From Anaerolinea sp. (GTDB taxonomy: Bacteria > Chloroflexota > Anaerolineae > Anaerolineales > Villigracilaceae), in the NCBI GenBank assembly GCA_020720965.1, contig DYNS01000050.1, positions 1-11,930 of the forward strand: a stretch of 11,930 nucleotides of DNA, written 5' to 3'. Below, in pieces: positions 5,089 to 11,930 of this stretch. Each line of letters begins with the position of its first letter. Position 1 is the first letter of the stretch. The position numbers and the translations under genes were made by a program. Below the pieces are notes generated by a model. The model did no database searches and had not been told where the DNA came from. It worked only from the letters and a program-made list of their open reading frames with translations.

Positions 5089-7482
5089 CTACTTCAGAAT
5101 AAAGTCATCCACCCAGCCTTCCCATGAGGGGAACTGGGCGCAGGATTCGGCAGTGGTGTTGAAGCGGAAACCAATGGCGGAAATTTGGCTCAGGTTCAGG
5201 GTATTATCCTGGCTGGCTTCCCAGGTAGGGATGACGAAGTCGTTCCGGTGCTGAAAGGGGTTGCCCTGTCCGCTTCCGCGCAGACGTATTTCCAGGGCGC
5301 TCCAGCCTTGTTTTCGGTCCAACCAGCCGGAAGATTGCCAGATTTCCTCGCTTGCGCCGCTGGCATCCCACAACAGCAGAGAAAATTCTGCGCCCCAGGG
5401 GGCTTCGTTTTCCCCATCCCCGCGCAGGCGCAGGGAGAGGGTTTGGTAGGGGCTAAAATCTTGCGGTTGCGGAAAGCGCCGCACAAAGGTGAGGTAGCGC
5501 GGCTCTTCACAGGGCATTTCGGTCAGCAGCCATAGGGCGGGGTTGCCTTCGTTGGTATCCAACACGGCATTGGCGCGGGCTTCTTCTGACTTTAGGATTT
5601 GCCAGTTTTGGTACAGGGCTTCCTGGCTGGGGTAGTTGAAGGTTTCGATGACGGGCAGATGAGCGACCTGGGCAGGCTGTACCTCTTCTTTGGAGAGGCT
5701 CATTGCGCCAATCCAGGTTTCCAACTGCGGCAGGGCGGCACAATCCGCGTTAACTGCCAGGGCTTTGATACGTATCCCGGCAATTTGGGTTAAATCCAAC
5801 TGATAGGGCGGGGCGGTGGAGTCTGACTGGAACCAGGGCGCGACCACAAATTCGGTGGGATGCTCCCAGGGGTCGGCGCTTTGGTCTGCTCCGGCACGCA
5901 GGGCAATGGAGAAGGTTTGCCAATCTTCGCCGCCGGTTAGCCAATGGGAGGAGAGCCATTCGGTGCCGTCTGCTTCCAACAGGGCAACGGTTAATTCGCC
6001 GTGTTGGTTGGGGGCGGCGCGGGCGGTGATGTTGAGGGAGCGGTATTCGCTCCAGTTTTGGGTGGCGCTAAAGAGGTAGTCCAGCTGGGCGTAGCGACCA
6101 TCTCCGCAGGGCAGGTCTGTTAGCAGGTGCAGGGAGGCGGCATCTAGGTCGAAGGAAAGGCTGCCGGTAGTTTGGGCGCGCCATCGGCGGGGGAGGTTTT
6201 CTTCGGTGAGTAAGGGCAGGTCTAACAAATCTGGCAGGGTGGGGGCGTAAGCGGGAGGCGGGCTGGGGTTGCCGCCTCCGTACCATTGGCTGAGGGTTTG
6301 GGCGGCTTCTTTGCCGCAAGGGGTGTAACTCTGCTCCGGCTCCAGGGCGGGGTTCACGTCTTGCCCGCATTCCCGCGCATGGGCGGCGGAGGGGATGAAT
6401 TGCCACCAGAACGCGCCTGCCAGCCAGGGGGTGTGGCTGAGGACTTGCAGGGCAGCCTGGTAAGCCTGCGCCTGGGCGGTTGGGTTGTAATTTTGGGTTA
6501 AATCGGGTCGGTTGGCGCCGCTGACGTTGTAGGGGTTGAGGGCGGCGTAGTCTATGCTGCGGTAGCCGATTTCTGCAAAGAGGACGGGTTTGCCGTGCCC
6601 CGCCTGCCAGCGGGCGAGGGCTGGCAGGGTTTCGGTTTGCCAGTTGGTTAGCAGATAGTCTGCGCCGGGGGCGGGGTTGCTGTTTTGCTCGTATTTTTGG
6701 ATGCTGTAATAGACGGTCGTCCCGGCGTAGTCGAAGGGTTGCCAGAAGGTGGCGGGCAGGGGGGCAAAGTCGAAGAGGATGCCGTCTTTTTCGTAGTGTC
6801 CGCCCATCACTTCGTATTCATGCCCGGCATAGAGCAGTTTACCGCTGTATGCGGCGCGTACCTGGGCGGCGAGCGCTGCCCAACGCGCCTGGTCTTCCGG
6901 GCTGAGGGTCATGGATGCCATTTCGGTGCCGATGGTGTAGAGTTCCACACCTTGCTGTTGGGCGAGTTGGGCATAATGCAGGATGAACTGCGTGTAACTT
7001 AGAAACCATTGGGCGTGGTCGCTGGGGTTAATTACCCCCCGCCAGATGTTTTGCGGGTTGCCTAGCCAGCCCTGCCGCGATTCCAGGTGCGGCTTGAGCA
7101 TCACGCCCATTCCCTTGCTGTGAATGTAAGCGATGAGGGTTTGCAGGCTTTCATCGGTGGCGGTTTCCTGCTCGTAGCGCGGAAAAATTTGGGTGGCTTG
7201 CATGTCTTGCTGATACCAGGTGACGATGACGGCGACATGGGTTGCGCCGGTTTCTGCCAGGTAATCCACCGTGTCGTAGGCGTTGGGCTGGGCGTAACTG
7301 TCGTGCCAGTAACCTGCCAGGCTAACGCCTTTGTACTCCCAGTTCACTGGCGGTTTGGCTTGGGTAGCGGTGGGCTGTGCGGGTAACGGGGAGGCTGTCG
7401 GCGGCGGTTCGCAGGCTGAAAGCAGCAGCAGGGCGATGAGGAGAAGGGCAAAATGAAAAGGGGAGGCAGTGCGGGATTTCAT
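5089..7482 (-). CDS. Lipoprotein with GH113-like glycoside hydrolase domain and two C-terminal beta modules
   Basis: Surface lipoprotein of 797 residues. A lipoprotein signal peptide ends in LLSAC (lipid-bearing Cys24), followed by a Pro/Thr-rich linker (25-46). Residues about 47-400 look like a TIM-barrel glycoside hydrolase of the GH113 (beta-mannanase) type: KGVSLAGYWHDSY near the start, IGTEMA (184-189) with likely acid/base Glu187, and FAEIGYRS (302-309) with likely nucleophile Glu304. The C-terminal half holds two related modules (about 425-600 and 610-797), probably jelly-roll/CBM-like, separated from the barrel by a GGGNPSPPP linker. Real substrate may differ from mannan; a role in trimming a cell-surface polysaccharide is inferred from the upstream sugar genes. 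An AGGAGG SD overlaps the stop of the preceding membrane-protein gene (11-nt gap), so the two are coupled. A shared terminator lies just beyond the stop. Confidence 0.85.
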   Translation of the reverse strand: MKSRTASPFHFALLLIALLLLSACEPPPTASPLPAQPTATQAKPPVNWEYKGVSLAGYWHDSYAQPNAYDTVDYLAETGATHVAVIVTWYQQDMQATQIFPRYEQETATDESLQTLIAYIHSKGMGVMLKPHLESRQGWLGNPQNIWRGVINPSDHAQWFLSYTQFILHYAQLAQQQGVELYTIGTEMASMTLSPEDQARWAALAAQVRAAYSGKLLYAGHEYEVMGGHYEKDGILFDFAPLPATFWQPFDYAGTTVYYSIQKYEQNSNPAPGADYLLTNWQTETLPALARWQAGHGKPVLFAEIGYRSIDYAALNPYNVSGANRPDLTQNYNPTAQAQAYQAALQVLSHTPWLAGAFWWQFIPSAAHARECGQDVNPALEPEQSYTPCGKEAAQTLSQWYGGGNPSPPPAYAPTLPDLLDLPLLTEENLPRRWRAQTTGSLSFDLDAASLHLLTDLPCGDGRYAQLDYLFSATQNWSEYRSLNITARAAPNQHGELTVALLEADGTEWLSSHWLTGGEDWQTFSIALRAGADQSADPWEHPTEFVVAPWFQSDSTAPPYQLDLTQIAGIRIKALAVNADCAALPQLETWIGAMSLSKEEVQPAQVAHLPVIETFNYPSQEALYQNWQILKSEEARANAVLDTNEGNPALWLLTEMPCEEPRYLTFVRRFPQPQDFSPYQTLSLRLRGDGENEAPWGAEFSLLLWDASGASEEIWQSSGWLDRKQGWSALEIRLRGSGQGNPFQHRNDFVIPTWEASQDNTLNLSQISAIGFRFNTTAESCAQFPSWEGWVDDFILK
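5092..6210 (-). repeat. Tandem protein-level duplication at the C-terminus of the GH113-like lipoprotein
   Basis: Two diverged copies of one module encode residues about 425-600 and 610-797. Matching landmarks, about 199 residues apart, are LLTDLPCGDGRY and LLTEMPCEEPRY, EFVVAPW and DFVIPTW, and LDLTQIAGIRIK and LNLSQISAIGFRF, each followed by a single Cys and a WIGAM or WVDDF ending. Each copy has its own pair of cysteines (459/581 and 658/781), suggesting one disulfide per module. The DNA copies are too diverged to be a recent duplication. Confidence 0.75.
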
Positions 7483-7493
7483 CTTTCACCCTC

Positions 7494-8414
7494 CTATGGG
7501 CATCCGCCGGTCTTTTGAAACTGCCCCTCTGGCATGAATCCGTTATATGGGGCGCGAGCCTGGCTGATGACGAACTCATCCAGGTAAATGGGTCCGCTGT
7601 AGGTTTTGGCGGGGGATGCCGGGTCGAATTTGACTTCCAGCCCGACTGCGATGGGGTTGCTATGTGGGTATTCCGCGCTCCAGGCTCGCCAGGTTGCGTC
7701 CTGGTCCCAACGAACCAGAGTCCACTCGCCGGGGGTGAGGCGCACGGCGGCGCTGCGATTCCAGTAGGTTTGGTTGTTGTGCGAGAATTGCAGGAAGAGT
7801 TCGGCGTTGAGGCTGACGTTGTCGTCTTGCGCGGCGTAGGGCAGGCACACCCAGGTCTGAATCCGTCCCTCGTCTGGGATGCGCCAGGAGCCGGGGCAGA
7901 GGGGGTTGGCTTTGGCGGCGGCATCTGCCTGGGCGCGGGAGGTTTGTCCGGCGGAGGGCGGGTCTTGCAGGTTGACATCCAGCCGTAGGGCGGAATTGCC
8001 CAGCGGAGTGAGCAGCCCGCTCCAGTAAGAGGCTCTTGATGTGAGGGAAACTGCCTCTCCGAGGGGCTGTCCGTTTTCATCCAGGCGGGTGCGCCAGCAG
8101 TCGCTTGGGGGAGCGCCGGGTTCAAAGGTGTAGCGGTATAGCACATTTTGACCAGGCAGAACGATGACGAAGAAAACCCAAACCGCAATGAGAAAGGCGG
8201 GCAGGCTAAAGAGCAGGGAAGCCCGTGCCAGGTCGGATTCTTTTTGCCAGCCGAACCACATCCCCAGTGCCGCGAGGGTGAGCAGGGCGGCGAGGATGAG
8301 CAGGTGGATGAAAATGTTGGGGTAGAGTAATAACAGGCTATATGCCGCGAATACGCCGCTAAAGATGGCGGCTGTAAATTTGTAGATGACCCCCAGCGTT
8401 TTTTCTTTGAACAT
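7494..8414 (-). CDS. Membrane protein with three helices and a secreted C-terminal domain, unknown function
   Basis: 306 residues with no family I can name. Three membrane helices are visible at about 10-31, 33-54 and 65-87. The remaining 220 residues are soluble and rich in Trp and Tyr. The odd number of helices, with a basic-rich N-terminus, suggests the C-terminal domain faces outside. Its end (GPIYLDEFVIS, 274-284) resembles the closing strand of beta-sandwich carbohydrate-binding modules and echoes the WVDDFILK ending of the neighbouring lipoprotein. Four cysteines (106, 173, 190, 305) all lie in the outer domain and could form two disulfides. The ATG at 8414 has a GGGAGG SD with 8-nt spacing. 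The downstream lipoprotein starts 11 nt after the stop, with its SD over the TAG. A partner that anchors or presents the hydrolase to a surface glycan is an inference. Confidence 0.82.
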   Translation of the reverse strand: MFKEKTLGVIYKFTAAIFSGVFAAYSLLLLYPNIFIHLLILAALLTLAALGMWFGWQKESDLARASLLFSLPAFLIAVWVFFVIVLPGQNVLYRYTFEPGAPPSDCWRTRLDENGQPLGEAVSLTSRASYWSGLLTPLGNSALRLDVNLQDPPSAGQTSRAQADAAAKANPLCPGSWRIPDEGRIQTWVCLPYAAQDDNVSLNAELFLQFSHNNQTYWNRSAAVRLTPGEWTLVRWDQDATWRAWSAEYPHSNPIAVGLEVKFDPASPAKTYSGPIYLDEFVISQARAPYNGFMPEGQFQKTGGCP

Positions 8415-8451
8415 GGCAGCGCCTCCCGTTTATGAAGTGGAATGTGTTTTC

Positions 8452-8457
8452 ATTGTA
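8452..8457 (-). promoter_or_regulatory. Weak candidate -10 (TACAAT) for the membrane protein-lipoprotein pair
   Basis: The 75-nt gap after the FemAB gene holds a TACAAT on the minus strand, about 37 nt before the next ATG. It would leave a leader long enough to hold the GGGAGG SD. No -35 match sits at standard spacing and there is no terminator after the FemAB gene, so read-through from the upstream operon is just as likely. Confidence 0.2.
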
Positions 8458-8489
8458 CTTCTTTTAGGGCGGCAGTTCCTTGCAGGGTT

Positions 8490-9455
8490 TTACTTTCTCT
8501 TCATCCACATCAGGTAAGCCCAATACAGGGGGGCAATGTACACCCGGTCTTGTGCCTGGGCAGCGCGTTGAAGTTGCCCGCCAAAACCGCGCTTAAAGCG
8601 ATAGACCCCCCACAAACCATCGGAGCGGGTTTCAAAACCGGCTTCCAGGGTGGCTTCGTCTTCGTCTGGTACGCCCCAAAGGTCATATTCGGTGCAGCCG
8701 CGTTGTTTTGCCCATTGCATTGCCCTCCATTGCAGCAGGTAGGCGGGCATTCGATTTCTCTCTTCGTCTGTGGAAGCGCCGTAGAGGTAGTATGCCCGTT
8801 TGCCGAGGGCAAAGACCATGAGCGCGGCGAGGGGTTGGGCGGCGTATTCTGCCACGAGAATTTCCGCCATGCCGGTTGGGTGAAAGAGGTCGTAGGCTTT
8901 TTGGTAATAGGCGAGAGAGTGTACGCCAAAGCCGTCTCTGCCGCCGGTGATTTGCATCAGCCGGTGAAAGCCTGCCAGGTCCTGCCAGGGTCGCACGGTC
9001 ACTTCTTTTTTTTCTGCCAGGCGCACGTTGTAGCGGCATTTTTGCTTCATCCGCCCCAAAATTTCATCTTCCCCGCCTTGCAGGGAGACGGTGATGGTGC
9101 GCGGGGGCTGAATGTTGTGCGGGCTGATTCTCATGCCGGTAGGCGGCGGGGCGCTTTGCCAGGAGTCTGGCTCCACTTTGAGAAAGACCGCCCGCTTTTG
9201 GCGGCAGAGGGCATCTATCTCCTGCCAGAGGGCGGGGGTAAGGCTGCCGGGCAGGGGTTTGGGTAGGTAGGCAAGGCTAAAGCCCAAGGGCAGGGGGCGG
9301 AAGAGAATTTGCACGCCCGCTTCCCCTGCCAGAACCCGCCCGGTTTGCCAGCCAAAGGCGCGTTTCAGCTCGCCCCATTCCGCTGTTTGCAGCAGATGGG
9401 GGTTGGGTTGCTGGGCGAGGAAGTTTTTCCACTCTGAGAGGGATGCAGTCGGCAT
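8490..9455 (-). CDS. FemAB/FemX-family peptidoglycan-bridge aminoacyltransferase-like protein
   Basis: Fem transferases move amino acids from aminoacyl-tRNA to the lipid II stem peptide in the cytoplasm; related GNAT-fold proteins also occur in exopolysaccharide loci. The protein is 321 residues with two GNAT-like halves. Visible family marks: HLLQTAEWGELKRAFGW (20-36), the MKQKCRYNVRLAEKK stretch (136-150) typical of the family, AYYLYGAS (221-228) and the C-terminal GVYRFKRGFGG (283-293). It lacks the long coiled-coil arm of staphylococcal FemA and is nearer the short FemX/FmhB form. It starts 3 nt after the dehydratase stop with no clear SD, so it depends on re-initiation by ribosomes finishing that gene. 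That coupling ties its role to the sugar enzymes. The fold and family are solid; whether the acceptor is lipid II or another polymer is open. Confidence 0.85.
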   Translation of the reverse strand: MPTASLSEWKNFLAQQPNPHLLQTAEWGELKRAFGWQTGRVLAGEAGVQILFRPLPLGFSLAYLPKPLPGSLTPALWQEIDALCRQKRAVFLKVEPDSWQSAPPPTGMRISPHNIQPPRTITVSLQGGEDEILGRMKQKCRYNVRLAEKKEVTVRPWQDLAGFHRLMQITGGRDGFGVHSLAYYQKAYDLFHPTGMAEILVAEYAAQPLAALMVFALGKRAYYLYGASTDEERNRMPAYLLQWRAMQWAKQRGCTEYDLWGVPDEDEATLEAGFETRSDGLWGVYRFKRGFGGQLQRAAQAQDRVYIAPLYWAYLMWMKRK

Positions 9456-9458
9456 GGG

Positions 9459-11372
9459 TTATACGATGTCGGTCAGGTCTTGGGGGCGCAAATTGGCTCG
9501 GATGGCGGAGCCGGGGACGAGTTCGTCTAACAGGGTGATGATTTCCTGGGGGCGGCTTTGGGCTACCAGCGCAGAAAAACGCTCCAGTCCGGCGCTGAGG
9601 GCGGCTTCTGGGGCGAGGTCTTCTCTTTGGGAGCAGAAAATATCCGGGTGGGCGGTTTTCTCATAGGTTTTATCGCCTTCCCAAAGTTCTTCGCTCAGTT
9701 TTTCGCCGGGGCGAATGCCGGTGAAGATGATTTCCACGTCCCGCCCTGGCTCCAAGCCGGAAAGGCGGATGAGGTCTTCTGCCAGGTCTAAAATTTTCAC
9801 TTGTTCGCCCATGTTGAGCAAAAAGGCTTCTCCGCCTTTGCCCATGGCGGCGGCTTGCAAAACGAGGTGAACCGCTTCCGGGATGGTCATAAAGAATCGT
9901 TCCATCTCCGGGTGGGTGATGGTGAGGGGTCCCCCGGCGGCTATCATGCGCTTGAAGAGAGGCACAACCGAACCCCGGCTGCCCAGTACGTTGCCAAAGC
10001 GGACGACTGAGAAGGCTTTTTGGCTGCGCCGGGCGGCGTTTAGCACAATCATCTCTGCCATACGTTTGGTTGCGCCGTACACGTTGGCGGGGTGAACGGC
10101 TTTGTCGGTGGAGATGAGGACGAATTGCTCCACCCCCTGTCTTTCCGCTGCTTCGGTGACGTTTTGGGTGCCGAGGATGTTGTTGGCAACCGCTTCCTCC
10201 ACGTTGGCTTCCATGAGCGGGACGTGTTTGTGGGCGGCAGCGTGGAAGATGACTTGGGGGCGCTGTTCCGCAAAGACGGCGGCGATGCGCTGCGGGTCAC
10301 GCACGTCTGCGATGACGGGGTGGAGAGGCAGGTGCGGGTAGTCCGCTTTTAGTTCCAGCAGGGCTTCAAAGATGGAGTTTTCTCCATGCCCCAGCAGGGT
10401 GAGGCTTTGGGGGTTCCACCTTGCAATTTGGCGGCAGAGTTCGCGCCCAATGGAGCCTCCCGCCCCGGTGACGAGGACTCGCTTGCCTTGCAGGGCTTTG
10501 CCAATCCATTCTTCGTGCAGGCGGGTGGGCTGACGGCGCAGCAGGTCGGTAATATCCACTTCGCGCAGGCGCGAGACGTTCACCTTGCCGCCCAACAGTT
10601 CGTAGATGCCCGGCATGGTGCGGAAAGGTATGCCTTGCTGACGGCAGACCTGGGCAACCTGGCGCAGTACCTGCCCCGGCGCGGAGGGGATGGCGATGAT
10701 GACTTCGCTCACTTCCACCTTTTCCAGCAAGCCCGGCAGGTCTTTCAGGCTGCCCATCACCGGCACGCCCAGGAGCATTTGTCCGCGCTTGGCGGGGTCG
10801 TCCTCCAAAAAGGCGACCGGGTTCAGGTGCGTTTCCCGGCTTTTTTGCAGTTCCTTTGCCACCAAAGCCCCGGCGCTGCCCGCTCCAATGATGAGCGCGG
10901 AGCCTCGCGGCGTGTTGCGGCGTGGCGCGGAGCGCGATTCTGCCATCAGACGCAGGGCAAGCCGCGAGCCGCCCACAAAAAAAAGCGAGAGCAGCCAGTC
11001 TATTGCCAGGGCAGTGCGAGAAAATCCCGCTCCCAACCAGCCCAGGCTGTAAAAGGTCAGCCCCAGGGCAGAGACAACCAACGAGGCGGCGCTGACGGCG
11101 GCGGCGATTAATTTCAATTCGCTAATACTGGCATACACCCACAGGCGGCGATACAAGCCAAAGGCATAATACACCGCCGGTTTCACCGCCAGCGAGATGC
11201 CAATGAGCCACAATGCCGCCTGCCCGTAGTAGCGCGAAAAGTCTGGCATGTATTCCAGACGCAGCAGGTAACTGCCCAACACCGCCAGGGCGATGAAGAG
11301 CATATCCAACAAAAGAACGTAGCGATTCCGAAAACGCATGGGGGTTAGGGGGAGAGGGGATTCTTCCCTCAT
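9459..11372 (-). CDS. Membrane NDP-sugar 4,6-dehydratase, CapD/WbpM/PglF type
   Basis: Inner-membrane enzyme of polysaccharide biosynthesis; relatives convert UDP-GlcNAc to the 4-keto-6-deoxy sugar. Counting from the ATG at 11372 (637 residues), four membrane helices lie at about 18-38, 54-71, 87-107 and 121-141. A first Rossmann domain with IIGAGSAG (161-168) and a C-terminal SDR domain with VTGAGGSIG (301-309) follow. The catalytic stretch ISTDKAV (420-426) is present, as is YGATK (432-436). Long-form members such as WbpM and PglF usually have Met at this Tyr position, so the active site is atypical for its size class. The RFGNVLGSRGSVVP motif (458-471) is standard. I chose the ATG at 11372 because it overlaps the epimerase stop as ATGA; a GTG at 11390 and an ATG at 11339 are alternatives, none with a good SD. 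It is followed 3 nt later by the FemAB gene. Confidence 0.92.
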   Translation of the reverse strand: MREESPLPLTPMRFRNRYVLLLDMLFIALAVLGSYLLRLEYMPDFSRYYGQAALWLIGISLAVKPAVYYAFGLYRRLWVYASISELKLIAAAVSAASLVVSALGLTFYSLGWLGAGFSRTALAIDWLLSLFFVGGSRLALRLMAESRSAPRRNTPRGSALIIGAGSAGALVAKELQKSRETHLNPVAFLEDDPAKRGQMLLGVPVMGSLKDLPGLLEKVEVSEVIIAIPSAPGQVLRQVAQVCRQQGIPFRTMPGIYELLGGKVNVSRLREVDITDLLRRQPTRLHEEWIGKALQGKRVLVTGAGGSIGRELCRQIARWNPQSLTLLGHGENSIFEALLELKADYPHLPLHPVIADVRDPQRIAAVFAEQRPQVIFHAAAHKHVPLMEANVEEAVANNILGTQNVTEAAERQGVEQFVLISTDKAVHPANVYGATKRMAEMIVLNAARRSQKAFSVVRFGNVLGSRGSVVPLFKRMIAAGGPLTITHPEMERFFMTIPEAVHLVLQAAAMGKGGEAFLLNMGEQVKILDLAEDLIRLSGLEPGRDVEIIFTGIRPGEKLSEELWEGDKTYEKTAHPDIFCSQREDLAPEAALSAGLERFSALVAQSRPQEIITLLDELVPGSAIRANLRPQDLTDIV

Positions 11373-11930
11373 CCGTTCTGTTTCATCCACTCCACCACTG
11401 CCTGCAACCCCTGCGAAAGGGAGGTTTGGGGTGTGAACCCAAGCATTTGCCGGGCTTTGACGGGGTTGCCCAGGGAGCGGTAAATATCGCCAGAGCGAGG
11501 TGCGGCAAACTGCGGCACGGCGGCGAGGGGGAAGAATCCCCGCAGGGTGTTCACCAGGTCCAGCACCCTGGTTTCCTCCCCGGTGCAGACGTTGAAGACC
11601 TGCCCTGGGGCGGCGGGGTGTTCGGCGGCGACCAAATTGGCGCGGACGACATCCCCCACGTACACCAGGTCGCGGGTTTGCCCGCCATCGCCATAGATGG
11701 TGACGGGTTTGGCATCTATCAGGCGGCGGGCGAAAATCGGCACGGCGGCGGCGTACATGCTATCCGGTCTTTGGCGGGGTCCATAGACGTTGAAGTAACG
11801 CAAGCCGACCACTTCCAGCCCAAAAGAGCGGGTGTACATCTCGGCGTAGAGTTCGTTTACCCGTTTGGAAACGGCGTAAGGAGAGAGGGGGCGTAGGGGC
11901 AGGTCTTCGTGCAGGGGCATGGTGTCCAGG
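11369..11930 (-). CDS. NDP-sugar 4-epimerase, WbpP/GalE-like (N-terminus off window)
   Basis: NAD-dependent extended SDR enzyme acting on nucleotide sugars in the cytoplasm, probably a UDP-GlcNAc(A) or UDP-glucose 4-epimerase or related. 186 C-terminal residues are visible and the frame stays open through the window edge, so about 120-130 residues, including the NAD-binding GxxGxxG, lie outside. The catalytic YxxxK is present as SPYAVSK, followed by LRYFNVYGPRQRPDSMYAAA and TIYGDGGQTRDLVYVGDVV, which match the WbpP-like branch of the family. The stop overlaps the dehydratase ATG as ATGA, placing it at the upstream side of the same operon. Exact substrate cannot be told from this part. Confidence 0.9.
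   Translation of the reverse strand, partial: LDTMPLHEDLPLRPLSPYAVSKRVNELYAEMYTRSFGLEVVGLRYFNVYGPRQRPDSMYAAAVPIFARRLIDAKPVTIYGDGGQTRDLVYVGDVVRANLVAAEHPAAPGQVFNVCTGEETRVLDLVNTLRGFFPLAAVPQFAAPRSGDIYRSLGNPVKARQMLGFTPQTSLSQGLQAVVEWMKQNG

Noticed and set aside
7322..8188. 288-codon minus-strand frame overlapping the membrane protein and lipoprotein genes
   Set aside because: Pro/Ser/Thr-rich out-of-frame translation; the frames with membrane helices, signal peptide and SD sites explain the region.
8442..9266. 274-codon plus-strand frame opposite the FemAB gene
   Set aside because: No domain; the opposite strand holds a clear FemAB protein.
10386..11111. 241-codon plus-strand frame opposite the CapD-type dehydratase
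   Set aside because: Gln/Gly-rich shadow of a certain gene.

Overview
The window is a GC-rich piece of bacterial chromosome. It carries ten protein-coding genes, two of them cut by the window edges, plus one doubtful 35-residue reading frame. The protein types and sequence style fit a Chloroflexota bacterium, most likely Anaerolineae. The grounds are a chromosomal Soj/Spo0J pair, a short DevCA/MacB-like exporter with no fusion protein or outer-membrane channel beside it, a FemAB-type transferase, and SD-less starts placed right behind -10 boxes. This assignment is inference; there is no rRNA or other marker gene here. No tRNA, rRNA, CRISPR array, transposase or phage gene was seen.

Layout. 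(a) 1-2402, minus strand: a PfkB-family sugar/nucleoside kinase, then parA and parB, with gaps of 13 and 21 nt, so probably one operon. parB runs off the left edge and lacks its C-terminal dimerisation domain. (b) 2403-2549: a 147-nt divergent control region. Each side has a good -10 box placed so that transcription would begin at, or a few bases before, the start codon. Neither first gene has a Shine-Dalgarno sequence, so leaderless mRNAs are likely. A 36-codon frame with a good SD overlaps the kinase start and is a competing reading of this region. (c) 2550-5039, plus strand: a peroxiredoxin-like thioredoxin-fold protein, an FtsX/MacB/DevC-type permease (8-nt overlap) and its ABC ATPase (8-nt gap), closed by a strong hairpin terminator at about 5043-5079. 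That terminator also serves the converging cluster. (d) 5089-11930, minus strand, read right to left: an NDP-sugar epimerase (N-terminus off window), a membrane-bound CapD/WbpM-type NDP-sugar dehydratase, a FemAB-family aminoacyltransferase, then after a 75-nt gap a three-helix membrane protein with a large secreted domain and a GH113-like lipoprotein with two C-terminal beta-rich modules.

How the genes work together. Block (d) looks like a cell-envelope or exopolysaccharide locus. Two enzymes make modified nucleotide sugars, one transferase modifies peptidoglycan or a surface polymer, and two surface-anchored proteins probably bind or trim the product. Block (a) is chromosome segregation with an attached metabolic kinase. 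Block (c) is a compact redox-plus-export operon of unknown substrate.

The points most worth a second look are the paired leaderless promoters, the thioredoxin-fold/exporter operon, the tandem Cys-paired modules of the GH113-like lipoprotein and its coupled membrane partner, and the Tyr-containing active site of the long-form dehydratase.
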